Translations under genes and position numbers: made by a program
Part shown: positions 42,798 to 54,800 of the stretch, in pieces
How positions within the stretch are numbered: the stretch's first letter is position 1
How the letters are laid out: each line of letters begins with the position of its first letter
Notes under the pieces: model-generated
The model's database searches: none
What the model saw: the letters and a program-made list of their open reading frames with translations, nothing else
What the model was told of the DNA's origin: nothing
From: Spirometra erinaceieuropaei
Lineage: Eukaryota; Platyhelminthes; Cestoda; Diphyllobothriidea; Diphyllobothriidae
DNA: 64,000 nt
Assembly: GCA_902702965.1 (NCBI GenBank)
Contig: CACRXP010000008.1
Span: 2,967,475-3,031,474 of the forward strand
Reading direction: 5' to 3'

Positions 42798-45700
42798 ACT
42801 GGATGCGCGTTAACGTTGTGCGAATATTACGCTGTCATTCCGCAGTAGCTGATGGATTTCAGCTCAAATATTCATATCAAATTTTTGATCCTGCCTAACG
42901 AAGTCTGTTCCAAAGGGTTTACTCCAAATTCGCGCATTAATTTCCTCGGAAATTAAACAAGGCATGTCAGATTTATTCTAGTGAGGAATATTCTAAAGTG
43001 TCCTAGGGATGGATTACTCAGCTGGTAGTGTTATTCTACCTATGCAGCTAGTCGCCGAGCCGCTGCTGGTGGACTCGTGATTGGATGATTGCGTTGCCCG
43101 TAAGGCGAGCTGTGAGTGCTTCTCTACCCTGGATTATTCGGTTTCTACCTCACCGTTTTCCCTCTCCCACACCCCAGTCCACGATCCGATGCTGTTAACC
43201 AGCTAGTAGTAAAAATTGAACGCGGTGGCTGACACGGTATGAAAGCCTACGTCTGCGACACCTGCATTATGCACGATGGATATGCGAGGGGGGTGATTTT
43301 TGCCCATTCGCAGCTCCTCTAGCCTGCCGTAAAACTGGCGGAAGCTATCCAGCTCAGCTATCGGTGGAGCGCTGCGTATGTGAGACTTATCACAGGCAAT
43401 CAGTTCAACTATGTTTTATAAATGGAAAACAAGAACATTTTGAGCAAAATCGACCGTTTCTCGGTATTCCAGTAATTTCCGACGCTGCCTAATACCAAAC
43501 GCCAAAAAACTTTGCTAGTACGCGCTTTACTATTAAAGAACCTGAATTTAGACAAGAACAGTCTCAATTAAATCCTATTTGAGACCGAGAAATCGTATTT
43601 TCCGTTCATGAAAATCAGGTAGGGTTAGGCATAAAATATCGCATAGTTTTCAAAAAGGAAGAGACAGATTTCTTGTTAAAAATTCTGTCTCGCAACTTTA
43701 GGGCGTTTTTGCTGTAAAACGCGGCAATGAACGTGCTTGACGCGAACGACTTTAAATGATAATGTTCATATTCATTGCACTGAAGAGGTATGAATCCGGC
43801 GGCACTTGCGAATATAATGTGAATTTTATGCACCAACCAGCCTCTGCGCCTGATGCCTCTATAGTATTTTCATTCCTGCCAACAGTCCGGATCTTATCGA
43901 ATGCTTTTCCAATTATCAAAAGGAACTGGTACAGTGCGAGAAAAGACCTTTCCGTAGAGGAAATCTTGATTTTATTCTTAATAATCGCATTGATGAAACC
44001 GCTTAGGTCAACCTGCCAAGAAAAGCTTTATTTGTGCCTAATAGTCATATTGAAAAGACACTATAGACAGCTTATCTGTTTCCAAATCTGCGGAACAGGC
44101 AAGACACGTGGATAGGACCCCCTATTCCAGGGCTGTGCTCTACTATCCAGAGAGATTAGGGTTAATGTTTAAGTTAGGCTCAGGGTTGCAGTTCAAATTA
44201 ATTTAAGGCCTTGGGTTAGTGTTAGGGTCAGGGTTAGGACATGGGAATGTCTAATCCTTCTGAACTTTTGGACAACGACGTCTGTATTTCCAGCGGTTCC
44301 TATATACCCGTGTCGTCCTCGCAAACGGACGGTCGACAAAGCACTAATGCCGTCCCGAAGTCATAACACCAACTTACAGTAAGTATGCGATGGTGAACGT
44401 TTCCGGCTTGACTTTGTTTGAACTCCAAAATTTTCAACATTTACCGTACCAGACGCACATTATTGTAGTGATATGCAACCAAAAATCCTCCCACAATTTT
44501 CAAAATTCGAACGGAATTGACAGATTTAATCTTCAGTCAGTTCCCACCGAAAAAGTAAGTTAACGTTTTTCCAAAAGTATCTCACCTCAGATTCGACCAG
44601 AAATCCCAAGTGAGATGCGTTTTTACCCACTGCGGCTCGGTATTAAAGTGTGGAAGAATTGCATGGATTTACAGCACCCATTGTTATTTTTGTCTGCGGA
44701 ACTCGGAAATTTCAATAAAATAAGATTGGTTGTGGTCATGATGGCTGTTTTTCGCTTTCCTTATGCTTCTTGTTTTCTGTAAGCTACAAGCAAGTTGACC
44801 TTGACCGAATGATGTTTAAAAAGTGCTGCTTACTATGCCGCCGTACACAAAAAGCCGCAGGGCATCTGCACTTTTAGAGATAGCCTACAGTAGAGTGTTA
44901 AACAGCTGGCATTTCACGTGCTTACTGAGAGATTGAGATACGAAGTCGCCAGTCAAAAATGTGGGTCATGTGTGCAATGTACTTCAGACAAGAGATAAAC
45001 AACCCCTCCAACGGAAAGGCGCCGCGCGGTGCTTCCTCCTTCCGCCATCTATACTAACAACCGGCGTTTCATTACCGATCCCATCGCGCTTCACCTGGCG
45101 AACAGTTTGCCTCAGATGATCGATGACCATCTGATCCGTTCACAGTACGCAGAGTAATATAATCGGAAACAAGGCTGGAGACACAGGCTGCATTGCACAA
45201 AAGCTTATTTGAAGACAAGCAGAAAGGAAAACAAAGTATATCAATTCTCCTAGTCCGACAACGTGCCCCTTGTGAGGTGAATATGCGAGAACGGCCTGCT
45301 TCGCGTTTGTTCTGTCGGGAATTCAGAGAGCACAGTGATTCATGCAATCCGATTTGCTTTTAAAACGATTGTTGTTTCCACCACAACCGCGAAAGAGGAA
45401 AAAGAGGCAAGAATTGCTCTCCGCGTTGTAGTAATATCTCGATAATTGCGGTTTTTGATCGCAGTTGCCGTAATCTAGAGGTTCATAGCATTCAGGGGGA
45501 AGGATGCGTCCCTCGACCTCTGAGGAAAGGCGAAAAAAGGAAACAGTGATGTATTTGAATATACAGAACAGGGGAATTTCCCTTCGAAAATATGTGAACT
45601 AATATTATAATAACGATGACATACACATATTTTTGAGCTCACATACGTTATTAACAAAAGAAGCAAACGTCATTTGGTAAATTACCCCCAGGCGTTGCTA

Positions 45701-45968
45701 CATGTTGAGTAAATGCGTAAAACATAGCTAACATTGTAAACGCGCCTCAAAAATCAATACTTGCTCTCGACGTCCGTGCCGGCGGCCGTATGAGTCAATC
45801 CATATCGATTGGTCATTAGTTCTTCCGTTTTTCCTGAGATTTTCTACACGATATTTCACTCCACATTCCGATTGACGCACGACACGCCTTAATGCATGGC
45901 TTTCAGAAACTTTCGCCCTTAGTGAGTAGAGCAGACGTCAACGATACGAGTTTTCAAAAGACAGTTTG
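42798..45968. other. No gene recognised; degenerate telomere-like patch at 44150-44250
   Basis: Mostly AT-rich sequence with short frames. Between 44153 and 44243 there are several TTAGGG-like units (GGATTAGGGTTA, GGGTTAGTGTTAGGGTCAGGGTTAGG) that are not in exact register. No gene is supported. Confidence 0.35.
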
Positions 45969-45970
45969 GC

Positions 45971-46009
45971 GAACATACGTAAGCTTTCGATAAATTCTCA
46001 TCAGGTCTA
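45971..46009 (-). ncRNA. Hammerhead-like motif at PLE 3' end (copy A)
   Basis: On the minus strand: CTGATGA (46004-45998), a short possible stem GA-ATTTA-TC, GAAA (45988-45985), then GC-TTACGTAT-GTTC, which can close a 3-bp helix III and leave an NUH cleavage site. It sits just after the PLE endonuclease region. I could not see a convincing helix I, so activity is doubtful. Confidence 0.45.
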
Positions 46010-48209
46010 TACATTTATATTGCCATCGAAGTGACTAAAGATAAAATGCGGGCAAGCAGAAGTTTTGCCGTAGCTGGGGTTTGTGGGAGGGTCTGGGTGG
46101 GTGAGATGAAGAGCAAAATTACCGTCAGTGTCAGGGGGAGAAGGGGATGGCGGGCACTGGGACGGGTAATTGTACGCGGGTGGCTGACATGGTGGCTTGA
46201 CCCATGGTAACTGTGGGACCTGTACGAAGTTATTTTGTGCGCATAGAACTGGTTTGCAGCTGCATATGCTGTTGCCAACAGACGCTGTCCAAGTTGTTTT
46301 GGATAGCCTGACGGGACTTTGTAAATCACTCGGAATGCCCGGCCGGCATCTACACAGTAATCTGTGTCTACCACGTGGGCGGGGATAGAGCTGTTGAAGT
46401 TCCTTATTTGGCCCTTTCCTAACCATGCTGGAAAGGGGTTCTCTTATTCTTTTGTACAAACGTCGGCTCGTGCAACCAATATATTCTGTCCCACAGGAGC
46501 CGGTGAAGGAGTAAATACACATAGAAGTAAACTGGGCTGGCAGTTTGTCCTTGCCATCTCCGCGTAGGATGGGGATCGTGGAGAACAGTACACGGGCGTC
46601 AGCTGCTGGAAAGGTGTGTGATACAGCTTGAGTTAGGCGCCTTCTTAGAAGTTCGCTTGGCGCGTCTCCTCGAAATGGGAATCTGATAAAAAGCTTTTTC
46701 TTTTCTGCTGTCAGCATCGGGAGTTTTGGTGGTCCTTTGGTCATGTACTTGGCAAAGTATCGATCGGGGTACCCGTTCTGGCGAAAGAGATTTTCGACAA
46801 TCTTAAGTTCTTCCTCAGTGCTATCAGCCGAGCAGACACACCTTAGTCTTTGCGTTAGGCAACGGAGTAGATTGTGCTTCATGTTTAGCGCTACGAAACT
46901 CCCAAAATTCGTGTATTGACCTTACACTCAAAAGTACATCCTGAAAGGGGAGTGATCCGGATTCATCTCTTTCCAGAGTAAATTTAATTGATGGGTGCGC
47001 CTGATTGGCATCATCTAGTAGAGCTGAACCATCGTTTAGTTCAGGTGCAATCGTGAATATATCATCCACGTAGCGTCCATAGTATCTCAGACAATTGATC
47101 TGGCGACTAAGCTCGAAAGCTTCTAGCTTGTCCATGAATACATTCGCCAAAAGAGGACCAAGGGGCGAGCCCATAGCTACTCCATCTATTTGCCTATACA
47201 GACTGTTGTCCAACAGGAACTGTACGTTTATGGTACATCTCAGTAGCAATTCCTTGATCGCATCAACCGGCATGCCTTTATCCTGATGATTAGAACCAAT
47301 GAATTCACAGAAGTAGTTGACGGTTTCTGTGACTGGTACGTTCGTAAAAAGAGACGAGACGTTTAGCAAACACATCACCATTACGTTTAGGTTGAGATCT
47401 TTAACGTCGTTCACGATTTCAAAAGTATCCCTATAGCTATGTGGTGCTAGCTGGTACTGTATGGGTTTAAGTTCCTCCGCTAGCCATTTTGCTATCGCAT
47501 GGTACGGCGAATTTCTCATGTCTAGGATTGGACGAAAAGGTGTACCATCTTCGTGCATCTTTGGCAAGCCATATAACCGAGGTATATGCGTGCCAACGGG
47601 TCGGAGACGCTCTAGGTCGTGTTCGCTTATGAAACCATTCGTTTGAAGTCTTTTCAAGCAGTCAGTCAGCTGTGCTTCAACCTCATCTGTCCGATCTTTC
47701 TACTTTTCCGCCTTGCGGAACATTTCCTTGTCCGACTGGATTGACTGTATTTTTGTAATGTAGTCGGCCCTGTCCATCAAAACAACACCAATTCTCTTAT
47801 CTCACCACGTTATTAGAATATCCTTGTTCTGTCGTAGTTGCTTTAATTTCTCAATATGCGACTTCGTCAGTAAGCCTCCACATTTCTGGATACTATTCAG
47901 GTACCGATAAGAACAGTTTACTAACTTTGACTTAAGGTATTGCACGCTCTCCGCCGAAACCGGCTGAAGGTCATGTATATAATTTTTGACTTTTTCGGAC
48001 TGTGTCTTTCGCTCGAGCCCGTTAGCTAGGGTGTGCATAACCACTTGAGATGGATTCTCCTGCCTTTTAACTGACGCTTGATGTTCACGGATGCGCCTAG
48101 AGGTAGACTTTATAGTTTGTCCACAATATACGACACCGCAGGCCCCGCATGGGATTTTGTAGCTGACTTCCTTCTTAATCACACAGCCGGCTCCCAAGCA
48201 TTGCTGTTC
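46007..48209 (-). pseudogene. Penelope-like element with GIY-YIG domains at both ends
   Basis: Minus-strand PLE. The N-terminal part (48209-48000) has a GIY-YIG-like module: SYKIPCGACGVVYCGQT, SRRIREHQASV and VVMH, keeping the CxxC and both His. In the same frame follow NCSYRYLNS, KDILITW, a TGA, DKRIGVVLMDRADYI, a TAG, then the RT: HIPRLYGLPKMHEDGTPFRP, SLFTNVP, DGVAMGSPLGPLLANVFM and YVDD (47072-47061). A deletion/frameshift near 46930 removes the segment after LPFQDVLL. The next frame has YTNFGSF, NLLRCLTQR, NGYPDRY and a C-terminal GIY-YIG (about 46525-46430: YSFTGSCGTEYIG, KRIREP). That C-terminal copy has lost one Cys and the EH histidine. PLEs insert by target-primed reverse transcription. 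This one is dead. Confidence 0.85.
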
Positions 48210-48725
48210 TCAACAGGTTTTAGGTATGCCCTACCATTGCACGTGACGCATTTTTTTAAACATGTGAAACTCTTACGTCTGACAACATTCGTTTTGTTCT
48301 TGCTGACTGCTACGCGCATGATAATTTATGCGTTGCGACGATTGTTGGGCGGACACATTCCGCAAAAAAAGCACGTGACTGGTTTAGTTTCCTTGTGGCC
48401 TCCGACTTCTAGGACGCCCAGGTTTGCAGCTGGCGAGACCGCGCAAGCAGTTATTTGCTGCCAAACAAAACATACCGCCCTCGAGGTTCAGTTATGCGGC
48501 CCAACTTCACTGATACCACGTGGTCAGCTTCCTAAAACAATTTTGGTTAGCATACCTAATCTAGCCACTTCGATGGATCAGGAAGGGAAAGCGAGCGCAA
48601 GCAGAGCTTGAAGCACGCGCACGGAAGTGCGTGAAAGTGTCGTGTACACATTCTCCCCCCGACACAGCCACTTGCTGGATTTGTGGGATGGGGAGGCCAC
48701 GGAGGGAACCGCTTGGTAATTAGCA
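48210..48725. other. Unassigned sequence upstream of the PLE
   Basis: On the minus strand frames contain CFFCGMCPPN and CLKKCVTC, cysteine pairs that might be remains of a PLE N-terminal region. They are broken by stops and shifts. Confidence 0.3.
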
Positions 48726-48727
48726 GT

Positions 48728-49683
48728 ACAGTAGGTGGGTTAAATCATGAAATGTCAACCGAAATTCCGAAATGCGTTTTCGTTTCAAAAAGATTAATTG
48801 AGTAGAGTTGTAAAACAAGTCCACCGGCAACATAATTCTATAATAATTCAGTTCCCTCAGGATGCCAACGTTCTAAAGAACTTCCTTCGGTTGCATGCAA
48901 AAACTACATTCTGTAAAAAATGACTACATAAGTAGCATGAATTTTTCTTATTGACTTTCGATGCCCTAAAAGTCCAATTATATTTCATGGAAAACATGCA
49001 TAAAATATTCATTATTTCGCTCATTCGGTAGATAATGACGTCTTCTTCTAATTTTATACTCGAAGGAGTGACATAATCCGGTTTTCAAAAAATTTTCCGA
49101 TTCCCAAATAATTTTGAACCTGCTTTACCGTTACACTAGGATTCAGGGTTTCCAAACTACAAGCCCTATATTTTCCGCGTACAGAAAATCAGACATTTCT
49201 CTGCGGTAGTAAGTGAGGACCATATGGGGTTCATAAAATTTGGCAATGGATTTGATTCATATTGTTAACTTTGCAAGCCACATCGCTGAATGCAGAGATA
49301 TTACAATTTATGAGCGGCCATTTCACGGTATTTAAAAGTCTCCCGACTAGAAACTTTTTAACACCGAATTATGTCCCTCCTTCGAGTATAAAATTAGGAG
49401 AACACGTCATTGTCTACCAAATGAGCGAAAAAATCAATATTTTTATGCATTTTTTCTATGACATATAATTGAATCGCCAAGGGCATCGAAAATCAATGAG
49501 AAAAATTCATGCTACTTAAGTAGTCATTTTTTACAGAATGTTGTTTTTGCATGCAGCCGGAAGGAAGTTCATTTGAAATCCGGCCTCCTCAGGTAACTGA
49601 AATATTATAGAATTATGTTGCAGGCTGACTCGTTTTACAACCCTACTTAATTAATCTTTTCGAAGCGAAAACGCATTTTGGGA
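48728..49683. repeat. Second palindromic element, right end lost
   Basis: Starts TA|CAGTAGGTGGGTTAAATC like the 34-kb copy and follows it to AAAACGCATTTTG (49683), where the right terminus is missing. It has the same spacer with TTTTCCGCGTACAGAAAA and the same long inverted arms (GACGTCTTCTTCTAATTTTATAC against GTATAAAATTAGGAGAACACGTC). Confidence 0.75.
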
Positions 49684-51569
49684 CGCCATAGGAGAAAAAG
49701 TTTTCATAAGATTGCATGCTGCTAGGCCGATCGGTAATTAGGAAATTTAAATAGAATTGACAGACTTGGTCGGGAATATAACATTGTGTGTTTATAGAAA
49801 GAACTTTTCTTTCGTAAAATTAATTCGACTTTTCGTTTGGTTTGGATTACGTGGAGCTTCTTACCAGCCTTGAAATATTGCTTAAGACTTCGTCCTTTAA
49901 GTGTTTTCCGCCGGTCGCCCATAAAGGCAGATTTTGCATCATGTGTCAGTTAAAACTTTAAAATAAGAGGCTTATTGAAGGCACTTATCGAATAGGAAGT
50001 GTTTGGTAGTTCTTTCTACGATGGATGTCCTTTAGGTCACATTTGAAGACTCATTCAAACACGAAACTTCATTTTTGAATATAATGACCATCCACAGCGA
50101 AAGTCAGGCACGACTATGCTTTCGATCAATTTGAAACTTTTCTCGCATAAGTTACCTCTTTGAGAAAGGCGTCAGCACTGCACTCTATTGATGTATCTCC
50201 ATGTATTCTGCATTTTTGTCCGACGAGACAGTGAAAGAAGTTGACATTTTTAGCTGTTTTTTTTTTCACGTTCCTAAAGAATACTAATATTTTTCCACTG
50301 TAAACGTAAGAACATGCCCTTCTCTATACATATTGCGGAAATTTCTACTGTTTTGCGATTAAGAATGCGCAGCAGAATGGCCGTATACATACTGATGTTT
50401 TGCTAAAACTGCTAATGTTTTGCTCGTTCCATTAGGTATGCGCGGCAGCTAGACCATACGACAAATAATGTGTCATATTTTCAAACCTGGAAATGACCAT
50501 TTGACATCACGTAAAGATTTCCGAACGGCGAAACTTTTCCCGCCCATTTAGGCAATTGATTCACTGTGTACTTTATTACTGAACTTCAGGACACCAATTC
50601 GCAAAGAAATGCTAATATGACTTCTGAAAATCGATAAAACATCTTGTTTTCTTAAAATAACTTTTGTTTAAACAAATTAATTACCACGGTTAGCATTGGA
50701 CAGAAAATAAATTTTCAAGTCCGGCAACCTCTGTTTATTAAAACTCTCCCGAGTAAATTACTCTCCCCTCAATGAGAAACCCGCTTAGATGCCCAACCGA
50801 AGTCTAGGGTAGGTAATAGCATAGGAAATTGCACGAATATATCGTAATGTTCATCTTCGCTAAACTTTATGAACAAATTGCTTGATATGATTACGTAAAC
50901 ACAATTTATGCACAAGAAAAGGACATTTTTCCTAAGTGTCTGGATGAGCAAACAAAATGCGCAACGTCTAAGAAGTTCACAAATTCTCACATCAGTTTCA
51001 GGTTTTATGAGATAGGTCACGTACTGCATATGTGTTAAGAGCATAATTTTGTGGAGAATAATAAAAAAACATAATTCAGAAGAGGATGAAGAGCTTAAGA
51101 AAATTGCGGACGGCGCTGGGCTGCCAATTTAGCATCCCTCGTCTTCTAATCTCGGATTCAGAATGTGTTAACGAAATCATCTTGTTTGAGAATTTGGCAT
51201 GAGTATGGTTTATTACGGAGGTTTCTTACTCCGGGGAACATTTGATTTGAGCAAAAGAACTGAACGTCTAGGGACTTTGTGGTATCAAAAATTTTGGTCC
51301 GCTATATTGTCACCAATTAAAAGAGTACAGTATTTTTGCTATTTAATGACAAAAGTAAACGAATTAAATGCGCGTTTGCAGGCATTGCAAAAAGGGTATT
51401 TTAGTTTCATACGTTAACCCCCATGACTACCTTAAACCATCTTGATTACCATCACGCAATAGTCACCACGAGACCTTTTTATTCTTAATCTGACACGTAA
51501 ATAAATATCGTCAGTTATTTCAATTTAATACAATTACTCCCCCGAGTAAGTTATCCTGGTCATAAAACA
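49684..51569. other. No gene recognised
   Basis: AT-rich sequence with short frames only. Confidence 0.3.
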
Positions 51570-52035
51570 TACCTTTGCCTAAAAACCGACTCGTGTGGCC
51601 AATATATTCTTCCGCACAGAAGCAGGTGAAGGAGTAAATACACATAGAGGTGGTCTGGGCTGGTAGATTGTCTTTGTCCTCTCCATATAGAATGGGGCAA
51701 GTGGCGAAAAGTACACGGGCGACAGCTGCTGAGAAGGTTCATGATACGGCTTGAGTTTGGTTTCTTCTTAAAAATTCAGTCAGTGCGTCCCCTTGAAATG
51801 GGACCCTGATGAAGAGCCTTTTCTATCCAGCCGTTAACATTGGGGGGTTTTGAGCGTCTCTCGGTCATGTTCCTACCAATCAGGGCACCCGTTCTGTCAA
51901 AAAAATACTTTCGATAACTTCAAACTCTCTTCCTTTCTCATTGCTATCAGCCGAGCAGATTCTTCTCACTTTTTCTGTCAAACAGCGGACTTACTTACGT
52001 TCTGCGTCTATCGGTACGAATTTCAGTCTTCATTT
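51570..52035 (-). pseudogene. PLE fragment: region between RT and GIY-YIG
   Basis: The plus strand aligns for over 400 bp with 46440-46900 (shared AACCAATATATTCT-like, GAAGGAGTAAATACACATAGA, AGTACACGGGCG and CTATCAGCCGAGCAGA). It covers the RT-EN linker and the start of the endonuclease of the same PLE family, with small indels. Confidence 0.75.
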
Positions 52036-52974
52036 GGCTTAATTGCCCATTCAGCGGGGTACGATAACACCCCGATTTATGCCCCCGAAAATTACAGACG
52101 AGCATTATCCCTATTTGAGTATGTAGGCTGGAGAGTTCACTTACTTGGCAGGAATATGGAGCGACGAGCGTTTTGACAAACAGGCTGGTCAGGCGGGCAG
52201 AAACTGTTGACGTCCTTGCCACGGTCCTTCATGTACGATCTGCAGCTCTCATCCCCCATGAGCACACAGCGAGAATTTCGGTAATTGCACTCTACTGACT
52301 AAAAGGTAGCAGACAAGACACTTCCATGAAAGACAACCAATAGGTGGGCTCGACTCCGAAGTAGACAGGGGTGTGGAGGTTCTTGCATTATGAGGAATTT
52401 TGTAAAACAAGTAATAACACACAGAGAGACTTTGGTAATCGGGTGCTATTGCGCCAATAACTTCTTTGACCGAAGGTTGTTAAGAGCAGTCCCAATTGGT
52501 CACTGATTGGCAATGTAAGGCGAACAGAGTATCAGATTTCAAGGGAATCTATATGACGGAACGTAGCTTAGTTCGCAAACTGCCACAACAAGTAGGTGAT
52601 ACCTGTGGCATGAACCAGTTCCAGAGATTCACCGAAGACTGTCAGGGCTTAATGGTAGTCGCAAAGAGGCAGGATTTAAGTAGGGTAAGCGACGATCCTA
52701 CCAGATAAGTCCATAATGGCTTGAGGCGGTCTACACGGCTACCAACTCTATATAAGTCTGCATGCGAGACAGCGAACTAATCAAAGAGGGATCCAAAAAT
52801 GCTTTACTCATTTACCATGCGGGCAAGTTAAATCGTGGTTGGGGCTATCCAATTTTTATTCTGGCAGCTGTTATTGGAATTGCGCATTATAATAAAAGCC
52901 AACATTTTGAGGCGCGGCGGCACACTCGGAACTCAGTCATTCCCCTTTGTTGCTCTTGTTGGTCAAAAACCTAG
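52036..52974. other. No gene recognised
   Basis: Short frames without motifs. Confidence 0.3.
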
Positions 52975-53233
52975 TCATTTGCTGTGTGGACCAGGGGGTG
53001 TGGAGTAGAACGCCAAGGCGCGGACTCGAACGCGCCATCCACCTGCGCTCTCGTCCGCCGTCGGTCTTCTTGACTCTGTCTTAACACCTGATCGGATGCG
53101 GAGAAGCGAGTGCGGTAGATGCTGTGCAAGTCTACTGTCACTTTGGATTAATTCCTGCACAAGTCACTGTCCCTGCTCTCAGTTTGATGTGAAGCACACG
53201 ATGGACACCACCGGAAAGGAGAGTCGAACTGTC
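52975..53233 (+). repeat. 3'-terminal fragment of the RTE-ZF family
   Basis: CTGTGTGGACCAGGGGGTGTGG, GGTCTTCTTGACTCTGTCTTAACACC and GCAAGTCTACTGTCACTTTGG, ending GAGTCGAACTGTC. It is 5'-truncated. Confidence 0.65.
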
Positions 53234-54609
53234 TGTAGGAGACCGTATGAACTGATATAAGAAGTAGTCTGTCGCTTCTTTATTGAAATGTTAACATTGA
53301 GTAAATTTTTATGACGTAAAGAGGGACTTATGCAATACATCCTCGGGGCAATCGTTCTCCGACTGAGTAAGCATATTTGAGGGTCTTGATTAGAGTGATT
53401 GAGGCGCCACGACAAAAAGTGGCGAAGTAAGTGTGCCTATTGTGTGACGTTTAGACTCGGCGCCCGGATACTGAGTCGATCAATGGACACTTCAAAGTCT
53501 CCGTCAGGATAGGTCTCACATCATTACCCGCACTACGAAAGCGGTCGGACTGGGGACGAAGTAAATATTACATAAACTCATACTGACCACAGCGTGGCCT
53601 CGAGTACAGGATACGAGGGAGTGCCAAATGCCCCCGTAGGCGTATTTTTGGCGTTCTAAAGACGTTAGAAGGAAAACGCAGTCAGTACTCTTCGTCTAGG
53701 CATAGTTACTGGCCACTGTGAAACTGACTGCGACGGAAATGGATAGTGTTGCAAGACGCTAATTAGCGAGTAACTTCCGTAGCCCAATGGCCGGCCGTGC
53801 TTCTCAGGACAGTCGAGCAAACTCCCTGAAGCCTTATTCAATAACGAAATACATCTAAATGACCACTGGAGACTCTTGGCATTTTTGCCTTCAACGCCAG
53901 CATTCCGTCGCCTCTTTGATTCGATCAGTACCAAAATCGCACTTATGGAATTGCTGAGAGCACAGGACTCCACAGTTCCGGGAGCTTTTCATTTTCCCAA
54001 AGTCCTCTACTCCAAATAATGGACGTTTGATAAGTAATGCAATTAGTCAACAGTTAAGATGGATAAGTGAAGTTTCAGAACGGAGTCTCATACGTTGGCG
54101 TAATGCCAGGCTTCATTTAGATTCGGCGCCTCAGTGCTGTAGATACGTTGGACTGAAACAGAGACCAGACTGGCTCATGGAACTCATTTATCGAACTGCG
54201 GTAAGGCCATACTTATTGCCATACATTGGCGTGTGGCACGCTCAGACATAGGTGTCAGCTACCAGTTGTTTGACGGCTGAGTACATCTGCCACGGGAACG
54301 GAAGAGGAAGTGACAGTGAGACCAAAACTGAGCAATCCATTTTCAAGGAAATTCAGCGCAGTTTTCGCCACAAGCAATTTGACAGGCTTAAAACTACAAG
54401 GACGCACAGAGTTGTGACCTAGAGAACTCCCGACTGGTGGGAAAGCTTGGTTCCGCCCAGGACTGAGAGTCCGTCTGCAATGGCTATTTCGCAACACGGC
54501 CTTCATGACTTCGTGACTTAGAACCAACATCACGATAGGCGGATAGGTGCAATCGAGGTCAAATCGCGTGCGTGGCACGCGTAGATGGCTGGTTTTTTCA
54601 TCGACCATC
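53234..54609. other. No gene recognised; weak RT-like scrap near 54150-54250
   Basis: A plus frame includes LIYRTAVRPYLLPYIGVW, reminiscent of the YxxxVRPxLLYGxxxW segment of non-LTR RTs, but too short to call. The rest is unassigned. Confidence 0.25.
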
Positions 54610-54800
54610 TCGTCCGCTCTTACAGCCAATCGTCTTAACATTATCGAGCCCCCGGAGCATGTTAGATGAGGGAGGAGAGAGTGCGATAGATGCTGCGAAA
54701 ATCTACCCGACTACAAACTATTTGAGGCGCAGACCGCCACCGCCTCAAACACTCTGTGGGGCACACAGTGTACGCCATCGCTCGCGACGGTCGAACTGCC
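54610..54800 (+). repeat. 3'-terminal fragment of the RTE-ZF family, diverged
   Basis: GAGGGAGGAGAGAGTGCGATAGATGCTGCGAAAATCTAC and TGTGGGGCACACAGTGTACGCCATCG, ending CGACGGTCGAACTG. It is the same part of the element as at 40.3 and 53.1 kb. Confidence 0.55.

Noticed and set aside
48078..48611. 177-codon plus frame
   Set aside because: Partly antisense to the PLE N-terminal endonuclease module, with no motif of its own.
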